From Segatella copri (GTDB lineage: Bacteria; Bacteroidota; Bacteroidia; Bacteroidales; Bacteroidaceae), in NCBI RefSeq assembly GCF_026015625.1, contig NZ_JAPDVG010000002.1, positions 1 through 64,000 on the forward strand: DNA of 64,000 bases. Reading direction: 5' to 3'. This document shows, one piece after another, positions 25,033-32,845 of this stretch. The position numbers and the translations under genes were made by a program. The notes under the pieces are model-generated. The model worked only from the letters and a program-made list of their open reading frames with translations, was not told the DNA's origin and did not search any database. Each line of letters starts with the position of its first letter. The stretch's first letter is position 1.

Positions 25033-25063
25033 AGTAAATAGGTTTGATGCTTCATTATATTAT
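25021..25063 (-). terminator. A+T-rich 14-bp hairpin at the end of the hipA remnant
   Basis: ATAATATAATGAAG (25021-25034) is the exact complement of CTTCATTATATTAT (25050-25063), with a 15-base loop. It overlaps the stop codon of the HipA fragment. Confidence 0.5.
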
Positions 25064-25437
25064 AGGTTAAGCTTAAACCTTTCTTTAAACATAGCCATCT
25101 CTCTGGCAGGGATTTGAAGCAGAGTAGCTAAACTTTCCCATTGACTAACTGCTGCTTGAACCTCTTGGATGATGATTTCAGCTTTCTCCCTCTTAATCAT
25201 GTAGCTTTCAGATGAATCAAGCAGAATATTGATGTCTGCCTTGTTTGAAGATTCATTGATCAGAAGACTCTGATATTCATTGAGGGTAGGATTCATATCA
25301 TAGGCTGGTGATAGAGTCCAGCCCTTTGGTGTGAGTAGAAAGCCATGGTTTCTGAAGTGGTCATCAGAATTTCCAATGCAGATGTTGAAGACAACCCTTC
25401 GGTAGAGTTCCAGAAGATTTTTCTCTACGTCGCAGTG
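25060..25437 (-). pseudogene. hipA: C-terminal fragment of a HipA-type kinase
   Basis: The open frame gives ~125 residues that match the C-terminal end of HipA serine/threonine kinases: VVFNICIGNSDDHFRNHGFLL (catalytic N-x-D-DH loop), GWTLSPAYDMNPT (the DM metal-binding site) and a terminal helical region. The N-terminal two thirds, including the ATP loop, are missing; a stop codon lies upstream in frame. HipB, the usual antitoxin partner, is not seen. A dead remnant unless the start at MNPTLNEY is used, which would lack catalytic residues. Confidence 0.8.
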
Positions 25438-25538
25438 TCATAGCTTTAATCTTAATTATAATATGCAAAAATACATAATTTACTTTATTATAAGATGGGT
25501 TATCAAGTTTTTTTAAGAATAATTAGATGTATTAAATT

Positions 25539-25584
25539 AAACGCAGAAATCTGCCGGCATTACTGCCAGCAGACCTCTGCGTTT
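25539..25584. terminator. Hairpin terminator, probably bidirectional
   Basis: AAACGCAGA (25539-25547) pairs with TCTGCGTTT (25576-25584), with an inner CTGCCGGCATTACTGCCAGCAG stem; A and T tracts lie outside. Confidence 0.75.
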
Positions 25585-25610
25585 TAATTATATTGAAAAT
25601 CAGATATTTG

Positions 25611-25709
25611 TTACTCTGAAACAGCAGCCTGTTCTATCTCTGTTGACTCCTGCTGGGCGTTCCCCCAAAAACTGGGGAATAGTAAGATTATGGCACCACG
25701 TAACATCAT
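25611..25709 (-). CDS. 32-residue peptide with signal-like N-terminus (possible gene remnant)
   Basis: The frame starts at ATG ATG and encodes MMLRGAIILLFPSFWGNAQQ followed by a polar tail (ESTEIEQAAVSE). It looks like a signal peptide with a cleavage site after GNA. A terminator lies 27 bp downstream. It may be the start of an exported protein left after deletion, or a secreted micropeptide. The ribosome-binding site is poor. Confidence 0.3.
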   Translation of the reverse strand: MMLRGAIILLFPSFWGNAQQESTEIEQAAVSE

Positions 25710-25799
25710 CTATAGCAATAATGCTTCCTTCGATTTAAATATTCCAGGTCTTCTTGGTGAGCATAGGCTTCCTTTTCAAACCTGATGATTTTGATAATC

Positions 25800-26555
25800 C
25801 TAGTCATAAGCCACAAGATTGCTGAGTTCGTCGAGGAAGTTAATCATCATGCTTCCGGTTCCTCTAGACTGGGAAGCTGCCCTTTCTCCGGCAATTCCCA
25901 TGGCTTTCATGGCATGAAAAGATGCTTCCAGAGGATCGGAGTTCACAGCAAGGAATGCCCCAACGATACCAGTGGCAGTACATCCCATTGCAGTAACCTT
26001 GCTCATCATGGAATGTCCTTCATGAACATAAGCCATTCTTTCGCCATCCGTGATGAAGTCTATGGCTCCAGTTACAACTATGATACAGGAAAGTTGCTGA
26101 GCCAGTTTCTTAGCCTGTTTCTCAACCTCATAGGTTTCCTGGTGACTATCCACTCCCTGCATGCCTATCTGGTGAGAGTACAATGCCTGAATCTCACTGG
26201 CATTTCCCTTGATGACTGTAGGGTGACACCTGAGGATAATCTGTGATGCTATATCCATACGAAAGCGGGTGGCTCCTACTCCAACCACATCAAATACGAT
26301 AGGAATTCTTTTTTTCATGGCAGCTTCCCCTGCCAGTATCATCGAGTGAGCTGTGGTGCTTTCCGGAACGCCCAGGTTGAGAGCCAAGGCATTGCTCTTG
26401 CTACTGATTTCCTCCACTTCTTCCTCGGCACGCGCCATGATTGGTGATGCTCCAATAGCCAATAGGCTATTGGCAACAAAGTTCATAGCCACATAATTGG
26501 TTATGTTGTGTACGAGAGGCTGCTGCTCTTGTATCAATCGTAAATCTGTCTTCAT
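25800..26555 (-). CDS. thiM: Hydroxyethylthiazole kinase
   Basis: A ribokinase-fold ThiM of about 251 residues that phosphorylates 4-methyl-5-(2-hydroxyethyl)thiazole for thiamine salvage (EC 2.7.1.50). Family motifs are clear: QPLVHNITNYVAMNF near the start, LLAIGASPIMA, NLGVPE, VVGVGATRFR, KGNASEIQAL, VVTGAIDFI, TAMGCTATGIVGAFLA with the catalytic Cys, and a GTGSMM tail. I set the start at the ATG 26555 to match family length. In-frame ATGs at 26591 and 26615 are possible, the latter 2 bp after the Sel1 gene stop. No other thi genes and no TPP riboswitch were seen nearby. Confidence 0.9.
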   Translation of the reverse strand: MKTDLRLIQEQQPLVHNITNYVAMNFVANSLLAIGASPIMARAEEEVEEISSKSNALALNLGVPESTTAHSMILAGEAAMKKRIPIVFDVVGVGATRFRMDIASQIILRCHPTVIKGNASEIQALYSHQIGMQGVDSHQETYEVEKQAKKLAQQLSCIIVVTGAIDFITDGERMAYVHEGHSMMSKVTAMGCTATGIVGAFLAVNSDPLEASFHAMKAMGIAGERAASQSRGTGSMMINFLDELSNLVAYD

Positions 26556-26617
26556 TTGTTTCACTACATTATTAATATATACTGTACCCATTGTCCCTGC
26601 ACCATTGTTTGGCATGC

Positions 26618-27025
26618 TCAAATCCTTGGGCAGTGGCTCTGAAGATGTCCCCTTTGAGCAGCTTTCAGCCACCATTGGTGAGCCTTTACGTGGTCTTCTT
26701 TAGTTCCCTGACCCAGGTAAAATGCATTGGCAGCGTTAACCTGTGATTGTACATCTCCTTTTTCTGCTGCAATCAGATACCAATGAAGAGCTCTTTCGAA
26801 GTCCTGTTCCACTCCATCTCCCTGGTAGTAGCATTCTGCCACATTGTAGCATGCGTAAATATCACCCAGTTCAGCAGCCTTCATGTACCACTGAAATGCC
26901 ATCACATGATCCTCCACAACACCGATGCCTTGCGCATAGCAGACACCCATGTTGTTCATCGCCATTAAATCTCCTTCAAGAGCTTGCTGACGATATTTGT
27001 TTGCCGTTTCACGTTCCTTTTTCAT
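26618..27025 (-). CDS. Sel1-like repeat protein
   Basis: About 135 residues made of Sel1-type repeats: AMNNMGVCYAQGIGVVEDHVMA, then AWYMKAAELGDIYACYNVAECY, then a third unit with ANAFYLGQG. Sel1 proteins are alpha-solenoids that bind other proteins. The start is at ATG 27025 because a promoter -7 box lies at 27048-27055, which rules out the longer frame. The last repeat ends abruptly (RGHLQSHCPRI), and its stop is 2 bp before a possible thiM start, so a recombination event may have joined the two genes. Confidence 0.8.
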   Translation of the reverse strand: MKKERETANKYRQQALEGDLMAMNNMGVCYAQGIGVVEDHVMAFQWYMKAAELGDIYACYNVAECYYQGDGVEQDFERALHWYLIAAEKGDVQSQVNAANAFYLGQGTKEDHVKAHQWWLKAAQRGHLQSHCPRI

Positions 27026-27047
27026 TTCTGTAATCTCAACTTGGGTG

Positions 27048-27055
27048 CAAAGGTA
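27048..27055 (-). promoter_or_regulatory. -7 box of the Sel1 gene
   Basis: On the minus strand it reads TACCTTTG (TAnnTTTG). Its place 22 bp upstream of the ATG sets the Sel1 start. Confidence 0.65.
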
Positions 27056-27204
27056 CAACTTTAATTTTGAATTTCGACACCCTAAAGATACAAAAAGAAA
27101 AGGCAGCTGCAAGCATCTTCACAAACGCCTACAACTGCCATCTCTATAATATATATGGAAACTTCTTTCTACAATTCTCTCAAATTTTCATGAAACATCG
27201 CCTG

Positions 27205-27291
27205 TTAAGCGAAGTTCTTCATGTTGGATCTTGCACCATACTCAGCGCATGCTGCAACTACCAAAGCTAAAATCATTCCTAAAATCATCAT
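27205..27291 (-). CDS. Hydrophobic micropeptide, 28 residues (paralogue 2)
   Basis: The product starts MMILGMILALVVAACAEYGA and has one short hydrophobic segment and a polar tail. It is closely related to the 29-residue product of 27409-27498: both begin MMILGM and share the LAVVAA-type core. A ribosome-binding sequence (AAGGATAAG) precedes the double ATG. Second of two tandem copies on this strand. Probably membrane-associated; function unknown. Confidence 0.5.
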   Translation of the reverse strand: MMILGMILALVVAACAEYGARSNMKNFA

Positions 27292-27408
27292 AATCTTATC
27301 CTTTCTCTATATCAATCTGTTATCCTTATTTACATCTTCTTTACCTCATCTAATATCCATTAGAGAAGCTTCATTGGAAGCATCCTATGGATGCCTCTCA
27401 AAGCTTGC

Positions 27409-27498
27409 TTACTTGCCGAGGCTGATCTTCTTGTTTACATTTACAACCTCTGCAAAAAGAGCTGCTACAACTGCCAATGTCATTCCTAATATCATCAT
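27409..27498 (-). CDS. Hydrophobic micropeptide, 29 residues (paralogue 1)
   Basis: The product starts MMILGMTLAVVAALFAEVVN and ends KKISLGK. A ribosome-binding site (AAAGGGTAAC) precedes it, and a perfect Bacteroidetes -7 box (TATCTTTG, 27550-27557) lies 52 bp upstream. A hairpin-rich 117-bp spacer separates it from the second copy. The paired copies with conserved starts argue that these small frames are real. Confidence 0.55.
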   Translation of the reverse strand: MMILGMTLAVVAALFAEVVNVNKKISLGK

Positions 27499-27549
27499 AA
27501 TGTTACCCTTTCTTTACTTTAATTATTCGTTATTCAATCTTTTCGAGTG

Positions 27550-27557
27550 CAAAGATA
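27550..27557 (-). promoter_or_regulatory. -7 box of the micropeptide pair
   Basis: Reads TATCTTTG on the minus strand, 52 bp before the first micropeptide ATG. Confidence 0.6.
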
Positions 27558-27692
27558 ATGCCTTTTTGTGTGCGCACACATTTTTTGGGAAAGAAAATGC
27601 AGAAAAGGGTATGATTTCTTGATTTCCGTCAAAAACAGTCATGACAATTGGAACAAAATGGCATACCAGTATGGATATATAAATATTAAAAA

Positions 27693-27724
27693 TTTGGATA
27701 ATACATCTAAAATTAGTAACTTTG
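27693..27724 (+). promoter_or_regulatory. Promoter of the exonuclease gene, nearly leaderless
   Basis: TTTG at 27693-27696, 20-bp spacer, TAACTTTG at 27717-27724. The start codon is only 6 bp further, so transcription should begin at or beside the ATG. Confidence 0.75.
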
Positions 27725-27729
27725 CACTC

Positions 27730-28224
27730 ATGAAGAATTTTGCAGCGATAGATTTTGAGACTGCCAACCAGCAACGAACCAGCGTTTGCTCCGTGGGCAT
27801 TGTGATAGTAAGGGATGGTGAGATTGTGGATAGCTACTACAGTCTCATCAAGCCAGAGCCTGAGTATTATTCCTATTGGAATACTAGGGTGCATGGACTA
27901 ACCATGGAGGATACCATGAACGCCAGGGTATTTCCTGAGGTATGGGCTGAGATTGAGCCAAAGATAGAGGGACTGCCATTGGTAGCCCACAACTCTCCCT
28001 TTGACGAGGGATGTCTGAAGTCTGTGTTCCAAATGTATCAGATGGACTATCCCGATTATGAGTTCCATTGCACATGCCGAGCCTCCAGAAGAAAGTTGGG
28101 ATCTCTCCTACCCAACCACCAACTACAAACCGTAGCTGCTTATTGCGGGTACGACCTAACCCAACACCATAATGCCCTAGCTGACGCAGAAGCTTGTGCT
28201 TGGATTGCCAGGAAACTACTATAA
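27730..28224 (+). CDS. DnaQ-like 3'-5' exonuclease (DEDDh)
   Basis: A 164-residue exonuclease of the DNA polymerase III epsilon type. DEDDh residues are in place: AIDFETANQ (Asp, Glu), VAHNSPFDEGCL (Asp) and HHNALADAEACA (His, Asp). The C-terminal helices of the minimal exonuclease fold follow, and there is no polymerase-binding tail. It digests DNA or RNA 3' ends and may act in repair. The ATG at 27730 is chosen because the promoter ends just before it; the 54-codon upstream extension covers promoter DNA. Confidence 0.9.
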   Translation: MKNFAAIDFETANQQRTSVCSVGIVIVRDGEIVDSYYSLIKPEPEYYSYWNTRVHGLTMEDTMNARVFPEVWAEIEPKIEGLPLVAHNSPFDEGCLKSVFQMYQMDYPDYEFHCTCRASRRKLGSLLPNHQLQTVAAYCGYDLTQHHNALADAEACAWIARKLL

Positions 28225-28282
28225 CTCTTACAACTCATTTTAATGTTTTTTGTCACAAAAATGACAATAGCACTACAAGGGA

Positions 28283-28320
28283 GTTGCTTTCACGGGTTCA
28301 TACCGTGAAGCACTCTTTTT
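28283..28320 (+). terminator. Terminator after the exonuclease gene
   Basis: TGCTTTCACGG (28285-28295) pairs with CCGTGAAGCA (28303-28312) and is followed by TTTTT. Confidence 0.8.
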
Positions 28321-28352
28321 GGATTGGTACATCTCTCATTATCCAATAAATA

Positions 28353-28571
28353 ATGTGTATGAAGAAAATAATTTTTCTCGATTTTGACGGTGTACTAAAT
28401 ACCGAGTACAACCAGAACTTGCTTATGTATCATGGGAAATCCTGGAAAGACAAGTATGGAGCTTTCTTCGACCCGGAGACAGTGGCTGAACTAAAGAGAA
28501 CAGAGCCATTAAGATTCTTAACGGATAAAGGATTGTTTTTCTACAAGTATAACCGTAATTTATGGAATTAA
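28353..28571 (+). pseudogene. N-terminal fragment of a HAD-superfamily hydrolase
   Basis: The frame begins MCMKKIIFLDFDGVLNTEYN, the DxDG nucleophile motif of HAD domains, with the true start probably at the second ATG (28359). Homology-like sequence runs to about TVAELKR. The next 22 residues (TEPLRFLTDKGLFF...) do not look like the domain. The rest of the fold is missing, so it is truncated. A second fragment starting the same way lies at 33824-33967. Confidence 0.65.
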
Positions 28572-28574
28572 GAT

Positions 28575-29249
28575 ATGGACATAAAACATGTATTTGAAGA
28601 CTCTCGCATAGTCATGCTGGAGAAAGACATTGCAAGAATAAACGAGTATTGCCGATACTCGGATGAAGAAGAGCTTGTGATGAAGCACTTGCTCAAAAAG
28701 CGTTGCAACGTACTATGGCAATTGAATGTGTATGACGATGAGACGAAGCAGCTCCTCATCGGTTTCAATGATGCACTTCGAAAGGCATGTACGCAGCTTT
28801 ATCACCGGACGATGACAGTTTATCAAGAATACCTGCATCGTAAGGACATTTCTGGAGATTTTGAGGTGGAAGGAAAGATATTCCTTGGTTACGAATATCC
28901 TGCACATCACCCCATTCAGACAGAAACGGCAAAACAGGTGTGGGATACTCTCACATGTGGAGGTTTCAATACACTCTATGATGAGGGTTGCGCATGGCCG
29001 CTCCGATTCAGTAGAGAGCGGTCTTCTGAGCAAAGTATCAATGAGAAATTGGAGAATTGGTTGGGGATGGAAATTAAGAACGACAATTGGAATGAGGGAC
29101 TGGATAGAGAATGGTCGAAAGATATGCATCTTATACAGCCCTTTCATAATCTATACGATCATTGCTACTTCTCATTATACGACCTCATATATGTCCGTGA
29201 GTTCAACCTGGAAGTACATATGGAGTTTGATGATAAAGTAAAATATTAA
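28575..29249 (+). CDS. Hypothetical protein
   Basis: A 224-residue soluble protein that I do not recognise. It is rich in acidic and aromatic residues. The N-terminal half is helical (ARINEYCRYSDEEELVMKHL); the C-terminal half has WPLRFSRERSSEQ and ends HCYFSLYDLIYVREFNLEVHMEFD, a strand-rich pattern. No signal peptide or membrane segment. It starts 4 bp after the HAD fragment and runs directly into a sulfatase tail, so both borders are probably recombination joints; the gene itself looks intact. Confidence 0.55.
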   Translation: MDIKHVFEDSRIVMLEKDIARINEYCRYSDEEELVMKHLLKKRCNVLWQLNVYDDETKQLLIGFNDALRKACTQLYHRTMTVYQEYLHRKDISGDFEVEGKIFLGYEYPAHHPIQTETAKQVWDTLTCGGFNTLYDEGCAWPLRFSRERSSEQSINEKLENWLGMEIKNDNWNEGLDREWSKDMHLIQPFHNLYDHCYFSLYDLIYVREFNLEVHMEFDDKVKY

Positions 29250-29428
29250 ACATCAAGCCAAACAAGCCGCTGGAACTCTACAATCTGCGAGAGGATCCTG
29301 AAGAGAAGCATAATCTCGCCAAGAAATATCCGAAAATGGTAATCGGTTTTGACAAGGTGATGAAGGAAATGCGTACTCCATCAGAAAACTGGCCAATACC
29401 GGAAGATGCGGAAAGTGGGAAAAAGTAA
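29249..29428 (+). pseudogene. C-terminal remnant of a sulfatase
   Basis: Open in frame with product KPLELYNLREDPEEKHNLA then a helix and PSENWPIPEDAESGKK before a TAA. The LYNL..DP.E..NLA motif and the W-P near the end are typical of the last ~50 residues of arylsulfatases. The catalytic domain is absent. Confidence 0.75.
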
Positions 29429-29438
29429 TCGGCTTTGT

Positions 29439-29484
29439 AAAACTGAGGGCGTGTCATGGACTTATGACACACCCTCAGTTTTTT
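29439..29484 (+). terminator. Terminator with 19-bp arms
   Basis: AAAACTGAGGGCGTGTCAT pairs with ATGACACACCCTCAGTTTT with one mismatch, followed by T residues. The core is the same 16-base motif found at both ends of 14424-14702. Confidence 0.8.
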
Positions 29485-29490
29485 ATCCGT

Positions 29491-29668
29491 TTTTCAAGAT
29501 TTTACGGTCTTTAAGCGACGTGTTTTGCGACAACGTGTTGGCTGTAGAATATGCATCGAGCAGCCAGCGTAACAATTATCCATCACCAAGACTTTCTGAA
29601 TTGGAGATGTTGTAGCGATAGCAGCCATTCTGTCGGCAATCGATATTTACCCAAATGTTTTTCCTGTG
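29491..29668 (-). pseudogene. Remnant of a WYL-domain regulator
   Basis: On the minus strand the sequence reads WVNIDCRQNGCYRYNI, a stop, then LLRWLLDAYSTANTLSQNTSLKDR. The same two motifs occur, in order, in the intact WYL protein at 32846-33766 (CGSGYRYNI and WMLNAFSLHAMVGNSRKLKER). A nonsense codon and loss of both ends mark it as a remnant. Confidence 0.6.
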
Positions 29669-29694
29669 TCGTCATACGTCACTCACGTTATTTT

Positions 29695-30378
29695 TTACTT
29701 ATCCAAAAAGCTGACAACCTCTGGAATCTCTTTATTCAAGAAGTCGTACCAAAGCTGAGGGCTATATCCCAAAGATGTATGATGAATCATATAGAACGGC
29801 AGCTTGTAGCCGTTAGCAAATTGCAGTTCACCTTTCTTAGGATAAGAGTTGTTGATTTTTTCATCCAATGTTTGGATAGAATACTTCACACCTTTCTCGT
29901 CAAGAATATTCATGCCTTTGTCGTTTCTTAGACCAACAAATATGCAAACATCTGGCTTGATGATCTGCACGACATCAGCTAAGCACTTCCATGCCGTCTC
30001 GTAATCAGCCAAGGAGGGCACCTCATGTGTGCCTTTCATAGGCTCCTGTATGAAGTTATAAGAAGCTATTTTGTTCCAAAAGCCCTCGACATCCATGTCG
30101 CTTTCATCCAAGAATGTTTTCTGAAGGTTAGTATGGAATTTCCAGCCACCTTTTTCTATTGCACAATTAATGATTCCTCTTGTATACTCCTTGTCTGTAA
30201 CACATCTATCATATTCCTCTGGGCAGAATTCGCCTTCATCATTCACCGTATAGTGCGAGTCACCCATGATAAGCACACGCTTTGGTGCCGAAGCATAGTT
30301 GCAACCTATCCAAGGATAGTGTACAAGATTCTCAACTTTATCAAACTGCGAATCAAATTGTTTGTCTGATGTTGTCAT
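29695..30378 (-). CDS. Hypothetical protein, uracil-DNA-glycosylase-like fold
   Basis: A 227-residue protein. PWIGCNYASAPKRVLIMGDSHY near residues 22-43 and a later KPDVCIFVGLRNDKG and FYMIHHTSLGYSP suggest a UDG-superfamily-like Rossmann layout (motif 1 near MGDSHY, motif 2-like His near IHHTS). Catalysis is not certain, since the usual GQDPYH-type loop is not present. An IS1380 remnant begins 6 bp upstream of the start codon, so the native promoter is probably gone. Alternative: an unrelated hydrolase fold. Confidence 0.45.
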   Translation of the reverse strand: MTTSDKQFDSQFDKVENLVHYPWIGCNYASAPKRVLIMGDSHYTVNDEGEFCPEEYDRCVTDKEYTRGIINCAIEKGGWKFHTNLQKTFLDESDMDVEGFWNKIASYNFIQEPMKGTHEVPSLADYETAWKCLADVVQIIKPDVCIFVGLRNDKGMNILDEKGVKYSIQTLDEKINNSYPKKGELQFANGYKLPFYMIHHTSLGYSPQLWYDFLNKEIPEVVSFLDK

Positions 30379-30383
30379 AATAA

Positions 30384-30745
30384 CCTAATTTCCGCAACAC
30401 TATAATTCAATATTATTTATAAGAACCTGAGCAACAAAAAGTTGATTAGTTTTTTGCCATGTCAGAAATCTCACTTGTCTTAGTGTTGCATTTAAAAACA
30501 AATAAAACTCTGAGTGACACGGCAAAAATACAAATAAAATCTAAGAAACACACTCCTTTTGGGGACTTTTTTTCAATTATGGAGCCATTTGATGCTTTTT
30601 TAGCTCAAACCATAGATTCCACCTTGGGATTGAGATGTACAGTGTTTGATTATCAACATAGTGAGATTCTACGCTCTCTGATATACGTATATCTTTGTGG
30701 TGGTTCATGTCTTGAGGATATTTCAACACACCTTATAAAAATTTT
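30384..30745 (+). mobile_element. Left-end remnant of an IS1380 element
   Basis: Starts with the end sequence CCTAATTTCCGCAACACTAT, close to the end of the complete IS1380 at 54897-56488 (CCTTAATTCCGCAACACTAT on its minus strand). It then covers the transposase start (AKIQIKSKKHTPFGDFFSIM and LAQTIDSTLGLRCTVFDYQ). It stops after about 70 codons where the complete copy continues. The right part of the element and the 5' end of the next gene have been lost. Confidence 0.85.
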
Positions 30746-31197
30746 ATAAAAATATCATAGCCTTCAAAGATATTTTTAATCTGTGCCATTTAGACTATAG
30801 AGAAAAATATGAAGGCCTCCGAGATAAGTTCATGGGTGGAAAGGACATCACTTTTCATGACATAGACTTCATCTATGATGGTTTCTCTATGTTGCTAACC
30901 AACATGGAGACTCATACTTATGGAGAAAGCAGCAGAGTGGATTACCTGAAGAAACTGATAAAGTACATCGAGATGGATTCTGACAATGAGTTTTTTAATC
31001 TGCAGAAGCTAGTCGTATTATGTAAGGTGTCCTCACTTCATCCTCTTTCTTTGAAGGAGGAAGAAAATATCAAGAGTGAGTTCCAAATGTTGGCAGGAAA
31101 AGGAAAATTAATCTTTGGTACGAGAGAGGTAAGTTCCTGTGTAGTTGATTTGCATTTTACGATACTTATTCAGAAATACGAAAAACGTCAACCATAA
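30746..31197 (+). pseudogene. 5'-truncated hypothetical gene
   Basis: The frame is open from the IS1380 remnant onward (KNIIAFKDIFNLCHLDYREKY), past the first ATG at 30832, to the stop at 31197. Residues before that ATG look like coding sequence, so the gene was cut by the element. The product is helical with a DYLKKLIKYIEMD segment and a beta-strand-rich C-terminus. I do not recognise a family. Confidence 0.5.
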
Positions 31198-31270
31198 ACC
31201 TACTCGGATGACTACAGGCATTTCTTTGACTGATATTTAAAAGACTTGTCACCAAGGTGGAAACCATTCT

Positions 31271-31855
31271 CTATTGACCTCCATCTTGGTTTTTAAGTTC
31301 ATTAAACTGTGAGACATTGTAAAACTCCGTAAAAGCACCACTCTTGCTTTGATTTCCACAAGAATGAGCATGACCAAAGACATGAAAACGAGGTTGAGAA
31401 CGATAGACCTCTAACAAAAGAGGAAGGCTTCCCCTACCCTCGTCAAGTATGCCTTCCGGTGGAATATGGGTTTTCAGGAAGTCCATTTTGCCAGCAAGGT
31501 GGATATTTTGCTCCTTACTTTGCAGGCTTCGCATGGATATATTCCCAAAACTTATCCCATCAAACTCAAAGGAGGAATCATGAAGGAAAACTACCTTTTT
31601 AGGTAAAAGCGAAATTGTCTGCTCTAAGCTGTCTTCCAAGAACAGCTCATGATTACCTGCGGCAAAAATATAAAGTTTGGCGGGATGGCTTAACAACCAG
31701 GAAAAGAAGTCCTCTGTGCCATCCTTGCCAAAGCCAGGCACTACATCGCCAGCACAAAGCAGGATATCAGCTTCTTCTGGGATATGAAGCCGATTGTGCA
31801 TCCCATGAGTATCAGAGAACGCAAAAATCCGATGTTCCTTATAGTTGAATAGCAT
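31271..31855 (-). CDS. Calcineurin-like metallophosphoesterase
   Basis: A 194-residue phosphoesterase with the five metal motifs: FSDTHG (Asp, His), CAGDVV (Asp), AAGNHE (Asn, His), a PP-like loop in KTHIPPEGI where the usual His is two residues before Pro-Pro, and GHAHSCG. It is similar in size to the MPPED/YfcE-like group. It could hydrolyse phosphodiesters or nucleotides; the substrate is unknown. Single gene, with gene fragments on either side. Confidence 0.85.
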   Translation of the reverse strand: MLFNYKEHRIFAFSDTHGMHNRLHIPEEADILLCAGDVVPGFGKDGTEDFFSWLLSHPAKLYIFAAGNHELFLEDSLEQTISLLPKKVVFLHDSSFEFDGISFGNISMRSLQSKEQNIHLAGKMDFLKTHIPPEGILDEGRGSLPLLLEVYRSQPRFHVFGHAHSCGNQSKSGAFTEFYNVSQFNELKNQDGGQ

Positions 31856-31972
31856 AAATCTAAATCTTATAAAGTTAATACTTCAATGGTGAATGTGGGC
31901 GGAATCTCTTCCGACCACATTTTTTGCATTGGCTTCCTATTTCATTTTTTAAGTGATACGAAACCTGTTTTC

Positions 31973-32377
31973 TTATTTTCCCTGGCACATTTTATAAACA
32001 TCAAACCATAAACCATGCAACATGTCAAGCAGTTTGATTTTATCGTCTGAAGATATGGGTAAGCCGGCAATCTCCTCTGGTTCGAAGCTGACGGATGAGA
32101 CTTCATTTTTTAGCTCTAGCAAGAGCATATCCATTCGTTTCTCCAAGTATTGTTTCAACCAAGAGAGTTTGTCAAAATCACAAGTTGGAATTTTGATGTT
32201 TGATACATATTTTTGTTTCTTATCACCTGTCACTGAGTACAAATTCGCAAACCATATATCGCCAAAGCCAACACTCAAACTGAGTTCTATGCTATATATC
32301 TTTCCCATATAGGAAAAAACATACTCACTTTGAGCTTCATCACCTATGTCAAAGTCAACCCATTGATTCATCTTCAT
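31973..32377 (-). CDS. Hypothetical protein
   Basis: A 134-residue soluble protein without a recognised domain. The first half is strand-rich (FSYMGKIYSIELSLSVGFGDIWFANLYSV); the second is helical with acidic residues (LKQYLEKRMDMLLLELKNEV). No signal peptide. No clear partner: it lies between the phosphoesterase and a protease remnant on the other strand. Confidence 0.45.
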   Translation of the reverse strand: MKMNQWVDFDIGDEAQSEYVFSYMGKIYSIELSLSVGFGDIWFANLYSVTGDKKQKYVSNIKIPTCDFDKLSWLKQYLEKRMDMLLLELKNEVSSVSFEPEEIAGLPISSDDKIKLLDMLHGLWFDVYKMCQGK

Positions 32378-32486
32378 ATGCTTGAATGATTAACAATAGT
32401 TGTTCTTCACTTGTGCCCAATGTCTCCTGTACAAGATCCACCTTTGTTGTATCCATAAATGATTGTGACACAGGAAATATGTTCCT

Positions 32487-32765
32487 TTGCCACAAAATAA
32501 ATATACAATGAAGAGGAGGAACATATGGGGGCAATGCTCCATCTATAAACAGATTTTCTTGCCGCCCAAGATTGTGGTTTTCCCATTGGAATTGATAGAC
32601 GAGATTATCCTACATGAAATGAGTCATCTCAAATTTATGCATCATAGGAAACAATTTTGGGAGTACTTTAGTTTCCTGCAAGGAAGAGATGCCAAACTAT
32701 GCAAGATAAAGGAAAGTGTATTTTTCGCCAAATACGACGAAATGATAGAGTTCTTACTAAAATAA
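32487..32765 (+). pseudogene. C-terminal remnant of a YgjP-like metallopeptidase
   Basis: The product includes IWGQCSIYKQIFLPPKIVVFP, LIDEIILHEMSHLKFMHH and KQFWEYF, the zinc-binding H-E-x-x-H motif and following His of the YgjP/M48-like (DUF45) family. The N-terminal ~130 residues are missing, and the frame begins in the middle of the domain. YgjP genes often accompany type I restriction systems, but none is present here. Confidence 0.7.
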
Positions 32766-32845
32766 TTCAACTTGTGCAACATATTTTCCTACTTTTCCGT
32801 TATCTTTGTACCAAAATTTTAAGAAACAAAATAAAACAAGATAAT

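Noticed and set aside
25800..26620. TPP riboswitch upstream of thiM
   Set aside because: The upstream DNA is the Sel1 coding region and shows no conserved THI-box sequence.
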